Of a stretch of DNA of 64,000 bases, positions 7,878-16,932 are shown piece after piece. The stretch is from Candidatus Rhodoferax randersensis (GTDB lineage: Bacteria; Pseudomonadota; Gammaproteobacteria; Burkholderiales; Burkholderiaceae_C), in the NCBI GenBank assembly GCA_016718155.1, contig JADKEH010000013.1:120253-184252 (forward strand), in the 5' to 3' direction. The notes under the pieces are model-generated. The model saw only the letters and a list, made by a program, of their open reading frames with translations. It had not been told where the DNA came from and did no database searches. Positions within the stretch are counted from its first letter, which is position 1, and each line of letters starts with the position of its first letter. The translations under genes were made by a program, and so were the position numbers.

Positions 7878-10800
7878 TCAAGTGAACATGCCAGCGTTGA
7901 GGGTCCCAAAGGTGTTGGCGCCGGCATCGGTCTGCCAGTCGGTGCCGATCAACTGAATCGAGCCCATCGCGGTGCCGCTACCCGATTCAGTGGCACCGAT
8001 GTCCGTGCTTTCCATACCATCGGCGGGTCCGCCGACGGCGCTGAAGACGCCTTCGTAGCTCAAGAACTGGAGCACTTCACCCAGGTTATTGATCAAGGCG
8101 ATGCCGTCTGGAGACCCGTTTTGAATGCCGTTGCTCGGGTAGCTGAAAACAACTTCGCCAAACCCGCCACCTTCGTCGTCAATGACCGTGCCGGAGAGTG
8201 ACTTGGTGTTGTAGACCGCGCCACCGTTGCCGTTGTACAAAACCAATGACCAGCCACTCAGATCGGTGCCGGCAGCGCCGCTTAGGGCGATGCGTTCATT
8301 GCTGTCGGTGCTGGCGTTGTCGTAGTGGATTTCGCTGATCAATACTGCAGGCTCTGGTGGCGTGTCGAGGGTGCCGAAATTCAGCGCCTCGTCACCGACG
8401 ATGCCCGCGAAGCTGTTGCCAGCCAAGTCGGTGACCGCGCCGGGCGCGATCTGCACCGCGTACTGTTTGCCTGCCTGCAGATCAGCGCTGGGGTTGACCG
8501 TCAGCGTGGCGCCACTGATTGTCACCGCCGTGCTGGTGATGTCGACTGTCACATCGGCAGCCCCATCCAGACCCTTGAAGGTGACCAGGCCTGAGCCCTT
8601 TTGTACTGCCTCGTTGAAGTTCAACACCAGGTCGGCGCCCAGCGCCACGCCCAGCGCGTTGTCCGCCGGGTTGCTGCTGGCAAGGGTGGGTGGCGTGGTG
8701 TCGGCCGGGGGCTCGCCAGGGCTACCCGCTTCGCTGTTGAGCCGCAGTCCAATCACGACGGGATCGTGGTCCGACGCACGATAGGGGTTGACCGCATACA
8801 GGCCCGCTGGATTGAACTCGGTGTTGTAGTCCATGCCGATTTGTTCATCCGCGTTGATGTGCCAGTGGGTGACACCGGTCACTTCGCCGGTCAGGCCGGC
8901 GCTGCTCAGCGCATGGTCCAGCGAGCCACGTTGCCCGCCGAACACATAGCTGTAGTCGGCGGTGCTGCCCAGGTAGCTGTACAAGCCGCGTAGTGCCTCA
9001 GCCGCTAACGGGATGTCGTAGCCGCCAAAGACCTGACTGGCGTCAAAACCCAGGTCGGACAGGAAACGGATCGGGTCTTCCATCGCGTAGCTGTTGAAAT
9101 CGCCCAGCAGCAGGTAGTCGCCATCACTGGCGCCGGTTGGGTCGGTGGCAATCCAGCGTGCCAGGTCCACCGCCGCCTCCAGCCGGGTTGGGTTGTTGTT
9201 GCCTTGGCCGTCACCGCTGTCGGCATCACCTGGGAAGTTGCTCGACACACTGCCCTTGGACTTGAGGTGATTGGCCACCACGGTGAACTGCTTGCTGCGG
9301 TCGTCCACATATGCAAAGGTCTGCGCCACCGGCGGGCGGCTGCTGTCGGCAAAGGCGGTGTAGGTGTCGATGTCGGGCGTGGCCGCCTGGCCCAATGGCT
9401 GCACGGTGGTCCGGTTGTAGACTAAGGCGACCATGATGGCGTCGGTGCCCGCAGTCGGCTCGTCGAGACCGTCGCCGTCGAGGTAAGGCGCGTGGACATA
9501 GGCGTAACGGTCGGTGCCCACTGCGGCGTTCAGCGCGTCGACCAGGCTGTCCAAGGCGCTGCTGCCGTTGGCGAAACCATTGTTCTGCATTTCATTGAGC
9601 GCCAGCACGTCGGCGCCGGTGCCCAGAATAGCTTCGACGATCTTGGCCTGCTGGCGGGCGAACTCTGTCCCATTGTTGGCGCCACGCGGTTCGTGGCTGA
9701 CGCCATAGGGGTTGGTGAAGTTGTCTGCAGTGGTACCGGCGACCGCAAAGTCGGTGAAGTAGTTCAACACATTGAAACTGGCCACCCTGATCTCGGCCAC
9801 GCCATTGGCATTGATCTGCGCTGCGTCGGGCGCTGGTGGCCGTGCGGCTGCTGTCAGGTGCACCGTGCTGACCGGTTGCAATTCGTAGCTGCCAAAGCCG
9901 TAACTCAAGACACCGGTCAAGGCGGCGGTGCTGTCGCCCGCACGCACAAAGTTGTCCGGGCCAAATGCGGCGCCGTCACGCTCAATCATGCTGCCGGTTT
10001 GCAATGCGGCCAGGCTTGGGTTTTGCGCGCTGTTGCCGTCTTCGAGCTGGATGCGGTTGCGCGTCAGGAAGTCCAGGTAGGCGGCGTTGCCAGCGACATT
10101 GGGCAGATGCTGCTGGGTGTACTGCTCTGGCACCGCGTCGACGTAGAAGGTGAGCTCGCCGTAACGCGCATAGGTGTAGCTGTCGCCCACGTGCAACGCA
10201 CCACCACTCGCGGCGGACACTTGCACCAACATGCCTTCGAACTGCTCAAGGGTCGCGCTGCTGGCAATCGGCAGCGTTACCGGCACCGGCGTATCCAGAT
10301 TGGCCGCCGTGCCATCCTGGATGACCGAGAAGTCGCTTACGTTGGCCAGCTCTGTCAGCCCAAAAAACTCGGTCACGGTGCTGGTGAAACGCACCACGTC
10401 GCCAATGCTGGCGGCGCTGACGGGGGAGAGGTTGGCGCCGTAGTAGACGGCCACACCCTCGGATGTGGCGGCGTTGCCGTCGTGGTCGGCGGTTTCCTCT
10501 TGCACGAAGAACAGCTTGGCCTCGGGCAACCAGGCGGTCACTCGGGCCTGCACGGTCACCGACTGGCCCAACAGTGGCGAGCTCGCCAGTGCACCCTGAA
10601 TGGCGTGGATGGGGGTGGCGGGTGGCAATTCGGCCACGTCGGTGACTTGCACCGAAAAATTGGCTGACACCGCTGCAGCAAGCGGTGCCAGGGCATCACG
10701 CGCCGAGATGGTGACGTCCAGCCAAGGGTTAGTCTCGAAGTCCAGGCTGAGGCCCGACTTCAGCGACAGGCTGTAGACGCGGCTGGATAGCGCTGTTACC

Positions 10801-10961
10801 TGAAATAGGGCGGCATCGGCACCCGACAGGGTAACGATGTTGCTGGCGCCGACCGGCCCGAGCAGGGTCAGTTGGGCATAGGGCGTGCTGGCGGCGGTGA
10901 GGCTGTTCTCCGCAACACTGGAGCGAAGCACGGTGACACGAATCGAAGTTGGGCCGGGCAT
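7878..10961 (-). CDS. ExeM/NucH-type extracellular endonuclease with Ig-like and lamin-tail domains
   Basis: A 1027-residue modular protein. N-terminal cadherin-like and OB-like segments (about 1-370) precede an endonuclease/exonuclease/phosphatase domain with VASFNVLNY near 390, LNEMQNNG, LLGDFNSYAMEDP near 620 and ASDHDPVV near 728, so the catalytic Asn, Glu, Asp and His are present. A bacterial Ig-like domain (about 757-845) and a lamin-tail domain starting near 872 (LISEIHYDN) follow. ExeM/NucH proteins degrade extracellular DNA. The start has AAGGA upstream. No Sec signal or C-terminal sorting motif is seen, so export may use another route such as type I secretion; this is inference. Confidence 0.85.
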   Translation of the reverse strand: MPGPTSIRVTVLRSSVAENSLTAASTPYAQLTLLGPVGASNIVTLSGADAALFQVTALSSRVYSLSLKSGLSLDFETNPWLDVTISARDALAPLAAAVSANFSVQVTDVAELPPATPIHAIQGALASSPLLGQSVTVQARVTAWLPEAKLFFVQEETADHDGNAATSEGVAVYYGANLSPVSAASIGDVVRFTSTVTEFFGLTELANVSDFSVIQDGTAANLDTPVPVTLPIASSATLEQFEGMLVQVSAASGGALHVGDSYTYARYGELTFYVDAVPEQYTQQHLPNVAGNAAYLDFLTRNRIQLEDGNSAQNPSLAALQTGSMIERDGAAFGPDNFVRAGDSTAALTGVLSYGFGSYELQPVSTVHLTAAARPPAPDAAQINANGVAEIRVASFNVLNYFTDFAVAGTTADNFTNPYGVSHEPRGANNGTEFARQQAKIVEAILGTGADVLALNEMQNNGFANGSSALDSLVDALNAAVGTDRYAYVHAPYLDGDGLDEPTAGTDAIMVALVYNRTTVQPLGQAATPDIDTYTAFADSSRPPVAQTFAYVDDRSKQFTVVANHLKSKGSVSSNFPGDADSGDGQGNNNPTRLEAAVDLARWIATDPTGASDGDYLLLGDFNSYAMEDPIRFLSDLGFDASQVFGGYDIPLAAEALRGLYSYLGSTADYSYVFGGQRGSLDHALSSAGLTGEVTGVTHWHINADEQIGMDYNTEFNPAGLYAVNPYRASDHDPVVIGLRLNSEAGSPGEPPADTTPPTLASSNPADNALGVALGADLVLNFNEAVQKGSGLVTFKGLDGAADVTVDITSTAVTISGATLTVNPSADLQAGKQYAVQIAPGAVTDLAGNSFAGIVGDEALNFGTLDTPPEPAVLISEIHYDNASTDSNERIALSGAAGTDLSGWSLVLYNGNGGAVYNTKSLSGTVIDDEGGGFGEVVFSYPSNGIQNGSPDGIALINNLGEVLQFLSYEGVFSAVGGPADGMESTDIGATESGSGTAMGSIQLIGTDWQTDAGANTFGTLNAGMFT

Positions 10962-11014
10962 GGGGTAGTCCTTGTAGCAACGGTGAAAGGGGAGCGAAAC
11001 TGCTGCGACCGCGC

Positions 11015-11770
11015 TCAGGCGGCCCGCTTGGCGCGACGCTGGCGGCCGATGCAAGCGCCCAACCCCAGGGCGCTGGCTAACAGGGGCAGGCTGCCGGGTT
11101 CGGGCAGAGTGGACACGGCTGCGGCGGATACGGCGTAACTCAGGCTATCGAGCTGCGCCGAACTCAGTCCACTGCCGTCTTGCTGGGCAAAGGCGTAGAA
11201 GAACACATCGAGCAAACCCAGTGCCTCGTGCGCACCGGCCAGGGCGCCCGCGCTAAGTGCCAGCTCGGTGGGTGCGAAGGCCGCGCTGGTGGCGACGCCA
11301 TCGGATACCGCGCCCGCGTCCGCCAAGGTGCTGCCCAGCATGCCATCCGAGGTGAACAGTCCACCCGCGAAGCTGCCGTGGTGCACGCTGGCAGCCTGGA
11401 AACCCGCCACGCTGCCACCAACCGGTGCCAGGGCATAGCCGCCGGCCAAGCTTGCCGTGACGGTGAAAGGTGCGCTGGCAAAGCTGTAGCCGCTCTTGGC
11501 CAACACCAGCACGGCCGCCGCATCGGGCGCCGAGGCACGGTCCGCATAAGCGGGTGCGCCATCGGTGGCACTGCCGCTCAAGGCGGGCAGCAAGGCAAAC
11601 GTGATGCGGTCGCCCACCACCGTGGCGCTGCCGGGACTCCAGAACGCGTCGTCATAGTAAAAGTTGACAGTGGTGCCTGAGCCGGCCAGCACCAGCGTTG
11701 CGTTGGCGTGCCACGCACTGACACAAAGCAGCAGTGTGGCGAGGATTCGATGGAGCGGTGAGAGTGTCAT
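11015..11770 (-). CDS. PEP-CTERM sorting domain protein
   Basis: 251 residues with a Sec signal peptide at the start (hydrophobic ILATLLLCVSAWHANA). The C-terminus carries LPEPGSLPLLASALGLG followed by the basic RQRRAKR, the PEP motif, hydrophobic stretch and basic tail recognised by exosortases. The middle is Ala/Gly/Ser-rich and low in charge, as is common in this class. Such proteins are processed at the membrane and exported to the surface or biofilm matrix. It lies 53 bp upstream of the ExeM-type nuclease on the same strand, suggesting co-expression. No exosortase gene is in the window. Confidence 0.88.
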   Translation of the reverse strand: MTLSPLHRILATLLLCVSAWHANATLVLAGSGTTVNFYYDDAFWSPGSATVVGDRITFALLPALSGSATDGAPAYADRASAPDAAAVLVLAKSGYSFASAPFTVTASLAGGYALAPVGGSVAGFQAASVHHGSFAGGLFTSDGMLGSTLADAGAVSDGVATSAAFAPTELALSAGALAGAHEALGLLDVFFYAFAQQDGSGLSSAQLDSLSYAVSAAAVSTLPEPGSLPLLASALGLGACIGRQRRAKRAA

Positions 11771-11870
11771 GAATGAGTCCGATAGTTGCGAGCTTGGCTA
11801 GGCAGGGTGTGCCAAGAGAGAGGCTCAGTCTGCGGTCGCTGTGTGACAAGCCTGTGAATCACCGCGATGG

Positions 11871-12035
11871 ATTGCGGCGCTGTGCTTTCCATGGACCGGT
11901 CGTCATTGCGAGCGCAGCGCGGCAATCCAGGACGACAAAATACATGGATCGCCACGGCCTGCGGCCTCGCGATGACGATGTTGGTTCAAGGTCCGTGCCT
12001 GGTATTGGCCCGGATTCGGGAGGCTCGCCATGACG
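11871..12035. repeat. dispersed composite palindromic repeat, copy A1
   Basis: This ~165-bp intergenic block contains CGTCATTGCGAGCGCAGCG, a GATCGCCACGGCCTGCGGC core and ends in ...CGCCATGACG. A very similar long copy lies at 57950-58145 and shorter or altered copies at 48901, 55135 and 62159. All are between genes. The unit has alternating inverted CGTCAT/ATGACG ends and can fold into several hairpins. It resembles REP-type elements seen in many bacteria. It lies between a minus-strand gene start and a minus-strand gene end. Confidence 0.8.
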
Positions 12036-12064
12036 CAGTTCCGCCATGAATTCCAGAAGTCTTA

Positions 12065-13078
12065 TCAGTCGCGCTTCCCGCGAAACGCCAGCCACAGCGC
12101 CACCACACCAAAAGTCGCGATGATGCCCACCACCATCCAGAAGCCGTGTGGGTTGTTCGCCAGGGGCACACCGCCCACATTCATGCCCATCAAGCCGGCC
12201 ACGATGTTGATGGGCAGGGCCAGCACGGTCACGACCGTCAACACAAACAAACTGCGGTTGTTTTCCTCCGCGACGCGACCGGCGATCTCCTCGTGCAGCA
12301 GCTTGATGCGCTCCTCCAGCGCCGCCATGTCGCGCAAGGCCACGCTGAACTCCTCGGTGGATTGCCGCAGATCCTGCAAGTCCTCCTCGCGAATCCAGCC
12401 TGGCGGCTTTTGCAGCAAGCGAAACAAGGCCGACGGTTCGGGCGCAAGCAGGCGCTGCAAGCGCACCAGCAGCCGCCGCAAAGCCCCCAGGTCAGCGCGC
12501 TGTTTGCCCAATCGACCTGCCAACAGGTGATCTTCGAGACCATCGACCCGGGCCGTGACGCTGCGAACGATGTCCACCAGCACGTCGCCCTGGTCATGCA
12601 TCAGGTGCACGAGCAGTTCGACCGTGGAGCGCATGGCGCTGCCCTGTTTGACGGCCTCGCGCAGCCGGTCAATCGAGCGCAAGGGCTGAACGCGCGCGCT
12701 CACCATCAGTCGCGGGGTGACCGCCAACCACAGGGTGGAGATGTCCGAAGGTTCGAACGCGAAGTTGTAGTGCACGTCGTTGACGATCGCCACCAGCATG
12801 TCGTCGTCCAGCTCCACCCGGGTCGAGCGCGACTTCTCGTGCAAGGCATCGTGAAACACCTCGGACAGGCTGACGTGTTCGCGCAGCCAGCGCTCGGTGG
12901 CGGCGTGCGCCAGATTGAAGTGCAGCCAGACAAAGCCATCGCCGCCGGCCTCGCCGTCCAGCCAGGCGACCGCCTGCTCGGCGCTGACAGCTTGACCGCA
13001 GCCGTCAGTGCCAAAACGAAAGCCGCAGATCAGGCCCGAGGAGTCGGTGCCGTAGCTCACGTTGGAGGGGGGTGTCAT
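12065..13078 (-). CDS. CorA/ZntB-type divalent metal transporter
   Basis: 337 residues. A large N-terminal soluble domain rich in charged helices is followed by two C-terminal membrane helices. The first ends in LMGMNVGG, containing the GMN selectivity motif of the CorA superfamily, and the second is HGFWMVVGIIATFGVVALWLAF. The sequence is closer to ZntB/CorA-like proteins than to a classical MgtE. It would form a pentameric channel for Mg2+, Zn2+ or similar. ATG at 13078 was preferred to TTG at 13102. It diverges from the 13276 gene across a 197-bp region that must hold both promoters; a link to the phosphoryl-transfer enzymes there is possible but unproven. Confidence 0.85.
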   Translation of the reverse strand: MTPPSNVSYGTDSSGLICGFRFGTDGCGQAVSAEQAVAWLDGEAGGDGFVWLHFNLAHAATERWLREHVSLSEVFHDALHEKSRSTRVELDDDMLVAIVNDVHYNFAFEPSDISTLWLAVTPRLMVSARVQPLRSIDRLREAVKQGSAMRSTVELLVHLMHDQGDVLVDIVRSVTARVDGLEDHLLAGRLGKQRADLGALRRLLVRLQRLLAPEPSALFRLLQKPPGWIREEDLQDLRQSTEEFSVALRDMAALEERIKLLHEEIAGRVAEENNRSLFVLTVVTVLALPINIVAGLMGMNVGGVPLANNPHGFWMVVGIIATFGVVALWLAFRGKRD

Positions 13079-13275
13079 GGGTATCTGCTCGGGACCAACC
13101 AACCAGTGTGACCGGCAACTATGTCAGTGTTGTGACGCATCGCGTTTGAGCGCCGGATCATTGATTCAGGCCAGCCAAGTGGCTGCCAGTTCCGCCCCGG
13201 TTGGGTGCTGTCATCAACTGGCCACAAGCGCTTCCCACAATCGGTCTTGAATTGCGAAACCACTAGGAACTCCTC

Positions 13276-15231
13276 ATGCTCAAGGAAAAAGCGGTCGCTG
13301 CGCTCGGCCAGCAGTCGCTGCTGAAGCCCGCCTGGATCAAGGCCGCGCTGGCTGCCAACGATCGACTCAAGCTCTATCTCACCTTGCTCCAGGCGGCGGC
13401 GCAACACGCCAGCGCACCGGAAACACCCCTGACCGATTGGGGCCGTGAACTGGCGCAGCTTGGCCTGCACGACGCGACATGGTTGGCCGAGCTGGTCAGC
13501 TCCGCCTACTTTGATGACCACATCCTGGTCATGCCGCAACTGGGGCAACTGCTGGGCGCGCTGTCGGCTGACCTGTTGACCATGGCACGACCTGTCTGTG
13601 ATGGGGATCGCGATGGCGTGGCGGACCTGATCGCCCAGCGCGACCGATGGGTACACCAGTTGCATGCCTGGGAGGACGACGAGGGCCTGAGTGCCCAGGC
13701 CTTGGCCGAGCTGACCCATGGCAACCGCAAAAACGGTGACAGCTTGCACCTGCTGGTGATGGACCTGCACAAGCAGCTCAACGCCATGGCCAGCGAAGTG
13801 GCCACCGAGAGCATCGCGGGCGCCCATGTCTGGCAGATTGACGAGAGCGACCGACCGCTGATCGAGGCGTTCATGCGCGGGCTGCACCGCACCGCCCCAT
13901 TGAAGTTCTCCCACCCAGGGCTGGACACGGCGGTCACACGTGATGGCGCGCGCCTGCTGATCCAGAACGACATCGGAACCAACGATGTGCATGTGCTGGT
14001 GATCGAGGTGGCGCAGCACAGCGTGCACCTGACCTACTCAGACCTGCACCCCGCACGATTCGACTTCTTTCGCCAGATGCTGGTGGAGATCGGCTTCGAG
14101 TGGACCGTGTTCGAGCCGGTCACCGCCGAGGGCCTCAATGCGGGCAAGCCTTACCAGTTGGGCACAGCCGTTTTTAATGCCGAGGCCGCTGACCGCCTGT
14201 TGGTCGCCCTGGAGGCACTGGCCTCGCGCATTGTGTTTGTGATCGACTGGAACCGTGCCCGCAAGCGCCTGCAGAACTTCGTCAGCAAGCCGCGCGCGCA
14301 GGCCCTGTTGCGCCACGCGGCGCAACAGGAGTGGGGGCACATGGCCTGGCTGCTGGCGGGGGGCGAGCAACTGGTGTTCGCGGCCATGCAGGCGGTCGAC
14401 AACGAGGCCTTTCGTGTTGGCGACCGCCTTGACGACGTGTTGGGCGAGGCCAGTGCCGCCGAGTTCCTGTTGGAGTTGCTGCGCATCTCCAGCGTGATGC
14501 TGCGCCAGCAGCAGCCGGTGGCGCTGGTGGCGGATGAGGCGCGCATGTTGCTGGCGCGCGTGTTGCGCCAGCGCACGTTCGAGTTTGATCTGTTGGCCGA
14601 ACATGTTGCCTACTGCCACGCGCTGGCCTCGGCCCTGTGTGATGCGCTCGAAAGCGGCAGCGCCCTGGACGCCGAGCGCGGCGCCCAGGGGGTGCAGCGC
14701 GCCAAGGCGTGGGAGCGGCAAGCGGACCACTTGTTGATGGACGCCCGCCAGCGTGCCGAGCGGCAGCGCCGCTGGATACCGGTGGTTGAATTGCTCGAAA
14801 AGTCGGATGACGTGGCCGACGCGCTGGAGGAGGCCAGCTTTATCCACTCCATGACCCTGGTGGAGCCGCTGGCCGGGCTGCCCATGCCCGTCAACGACGC
14901 CTTGCGGCGCCTGGCCGACACCACCCTGGCGGCCATCCAGGACCAGGTCCGGGCGATCGAGATCGCCCGCCACGTGGGGGATCGCGGCGAGCCGGCCGAC
15001 ACCGAGGAATTTCTGCAAACCCTGTGGCGCATGTTGCGGGCCGAGCGACTGTGCGACGAGCAGGCTCGCCAGGCACGCGTGACCATCGTCCATTCGCTGC
15101 ACGCCGCCCCCGCCGGCTTGCTGCTGGCCAGTGATCTGGCAAGCACCATCGAGAGTGCGTCCGATGGCCTGCTGGCGGCCGGTCATGCCTTGCGGCGCAT
15201 GGTGTTGACCAAAACCGGAGTGTCGTCATGA
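13276..15231 (+). CDS. uncharacterised protein with PhoU/DUF47-like C-terminal helices
   Basis: 651 residues, ATG preceded by AGGAA. It is almost entirely helical and acidic, without signal peptide or membrane segment. Residues ~200-350 contain a mixed region with several aromatic residues (FDFFRQMLVEIGFEW). The last ~230 residues, including VVELLEKSDDVADALEEASF, resemble PhoU/DUF47 proteins, which bind metal clusters and regulate phosphate transport. It overlaps the dikinase-like gene by ATGA, so the two are almost certainly coupled. A regulatory or scaffold role in phosphoryl transfer is inferred from context only. No precise family was recognised. Confidence 0.6.
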   Translation: MLKEKAVAALGQQSLLKPAWIKAALAANDRLKLYLTLLQAAAQHASAPETPLTDWGRELAQLGLHDATWLAELVSSAYFDDHILVMPQLGQLLGALSADLLTMARPVCDGDRDGVADLIAQRDRWVHQLHAWEDDEGLSAQALAELTHGNRKNGDSLHLLVMDLHKQLNAMASEVATESIAGAHVWQIDESDRPLIEAFMRGLHRTAPLKFSHPGLDTAVTRDGARLLIQNDIGTNDVHVLVIEVAQHSVHLTYSDLHPARFDFFRQMLVEIGFEWTVFEPVTAEGLNAGKPYQLGTAVFNAEAADRLLVALEALASRIVFVIDWNRARKRLQNFVSKPRAQALLRHAAQQEWGHMAWLLAGGEQLVFAAMQAVDNEAFRVGDRLDDVLGEASAAEFLLELLRISSVMLRQQQPVALVADEARMLLARVLRQRTFEFDLLAEHVAYCHALASALCDALESGSALDAERGAQGVQRAKAWERQADHLLMDARQRAERQRRWIPVVELLEKSDDVADALEEASFIHSMTLVEPLAGLPMPVNDALRRLADTTLAAIQDQVRAIEIARHVGDRGEPADTEEFLQTLWRMLRAERLCDEQARQARVTIVHSLHAAPAGLLLASDLASTIESASDGLLAAGHALRRMVLTKTGVSS

Positions 15232-16865
15232 AATCCACCAACCATTGGCCCAAGCATTTTTACCTGGTCGCCGCGGGTGCGGACGCCGGCGTGCACAGTC
15301 ACAAAGCCAGTCGCGACAGCATGGGCTCGAAGGCCTTCAATCTGCTGCGCATGGCCGATGTGGGTTTGCCAGTGCCGCCCGCGCTGGTGATCGGCACGCA
15401 CTACGTCGCCTGCCCGGACGAGTGCATGCTGCCCGTGTTTGCGGTCGGCTTGCCAGCCCTGGAGCAAGCCAGTGGCCTGAAGTTTGGCGACGAGCGCAGG
15501 CCCCTGATTGTCTCGGTGCGTTCGGGCGCGCCGGTGTCCATGCCCGGGATGATGGAGACCCTGCTCAACGTTGGCCTGTGTGACCAGACCGTTCCCGGCC
15601 TGCTGCGTCAAACCGGTAACCCGCGCCTGGTCTGGGATGCGTACCGGCGCCTGATCGCCTGCTTTGGCGAGGTTGTCGCGGGCTTGCCCGCATCCTTGTT
15701 TGACGAGCAGATTGCGCACGTGGCTGATGGTCGAGATGAACGCTTGCTGGACTTTCATGAACTGCGCGATCTGACGCGGCGCTTCCTGGCCCTGTACCAA
15801 CAATATGCCGGGCATGCCTTTCCCCAGGATGGCAACCTGCAGTTGTCGCTGGCCATTCGCGCTGTGTTTGCATCCTGGAACTCGCCCAAGGCGCAGGCGT
15901 ACCGGCGGCTCAACCAGATTGACCCGTCCATCGGTACGGCGGTGACGATTCAGGCCATGGTGTTTGGAAACAGCGGTGCCCACGCGGGCGCGGGTGTGGG
16001 CTTCACGCGCGACCCGACCACCGGTGAAAAGCGCTTGTGGGTTGACTTTCTGGCCAACGCCCAGGGCGAGGACGTGGTCAGCGGTCGACGCAACGCGCAC
16101 GGGCATGAGGCCCTGGCGATGGTGGCGCCACAGGCCTGGCGCAAGCTCGAAGAGGCAACCCAGGCGCTGGAGCTTGAGTTCCTCGACATGCAGGACTTTG
16201 AGTTCACCGTGCAGGACGGTGTGCTGCACCTGTTGCAGACCCGCTCGGGCAAACGCACCCCCTTGGCCGCCGCGCGTATTGCGCTTGACTTGCTGGACGA
16301 GCAATTGATCGACGCCGCCACGGCCTTGAAGCGCACCAGTGCCTTGCAGGAAGAAGAGTTGGGCACAATCCGGCTCGCCGCACAGGCGGATCAAGCATCC
16401 ACCGTCGCACCACTGGCCCGAGCGATCTCGGCCTGTTCGGGTGTGGTGGCCGGTGAACTGGCGCTGGATGGCGAACGCGTGAGCGCGCGCGCCGCCGAGG
16501 GTGTCGCCACGATCCTGGTCCGTCAGGACGCCGAGACCAGCGACATTGGCGCGCTGGAATCGGCGCTTGGCTTGCTGACCCAGCGTGGTGCGCGCACCTC
16601 CCATGCCGCCGTGGTGGCGCGCCAGTTGGGCAAGGTCTGCCTGGTCGCTTGCGATGGCCTGAAGATTGACCTGAGCGCGCGCACCGTGGGCCTGGGCGAC
16701 CTGACCCTGCGCGAGGGCGACCTGATCACGCTGGACGGCAACGACGGCGCGGTCTACGCGGGTGCGCTGGCGTCGGTGCGGGTGCCCGACGAAGCTCTGC
16801 TGGAGCGTCTGCGCAAACTTCGCGCCTCGCAGCACGGCGCCACACACCGGAAACACGGTACATGA
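15228..16865 (+). CDS. pyruvate phosphate dikinase-like protein lacking the PEP/pyruvate-binding barrel
   Basis: 545 residues, starting inside the stop of the previous gene. The N-terminal ATP-grasp half follows pyruvate phosphate dikinase closely: MGSKAFNL, VSVRSGAPVSMPGMM near 95-110, FTRDPTTGE near 262 and LQTRSGKRT near 340. The swivelling domain has TQRGARTSHAAVVAR near 450-465 with the phosphoryl-carrier histidine. The protein ends shortly after, so the C-terminal barrel that binds PEP/pyruvate (total normally ~880 residues) is absent. It could form phosphohistidine from ATP and Pi but has no evident acceptor site. Neighbours are Pta and AckA, also phosphoryl-transfer enzymes. Confidence 0.82.
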   Translation: MKSTNHWPKHFYLVAAGADAGVHSHKASRDSMGSKAFNLLRMADVGLPVPPALVIGTHYVACPDECMLPVFAVGLPALEQASGLKFGDERRPLIVSVRSGAPVSMPGMMETLLNVGLCDQTVPGLLRQTGNPRLVWDAYRRLIACFGEVVAGLPASLFDEQIAHVADGRDERLLDFHELRDLTRRFLALYQQYAGHAFPQDGNLQLSLAIRAVFASWNSPKAQAYRRLNQIDPSIGTAVTIQAMVFGNSGAHAGAGVGFTRDPTTGEKRLWVDFLANAQGEDVVSGRRNAHGHEALAMVAPQAWRKLEEATQALELEFLDMQDFEFTVQDGVLHLLQTRSGKRTPLAAARIALDLLDEQLIDAATALKRTSALQEEELGTIRLAAQADQASTVAPLARAISACSGVVAGELALDGERVSARAAEGVATILVRQDAETSDIGALESALGLLTQRGARTSHAAVVARQLGKVCLVACDGLKIDLSARTVGLGDLTLREGDLITLDGNDGAVYAGALASVRVPDEALLERLRKLRASQHGATHRKHGT

Positions 16866-16932
16866 TCACCGCGACCGAAGCCCCGCAGATGGCTGCCACG
16901 CCGTCGCATGACCCTCTTCCAGGAGCATCCCC

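Noticed and set aside
9492..10667. 391-codon plus-strand frame inside the nuclease gene
   Set aside because: It is antisense to the ExeM-like domains; composition (Gly/Val/His-rich) has no domain signal.
11871..12035. CRISPR-like array from recurring CGTCATTGCGA units
   Set aside because: Units are palindromic, irregularly spaced and dispersed over the window; there are no spacers and no cas genes.
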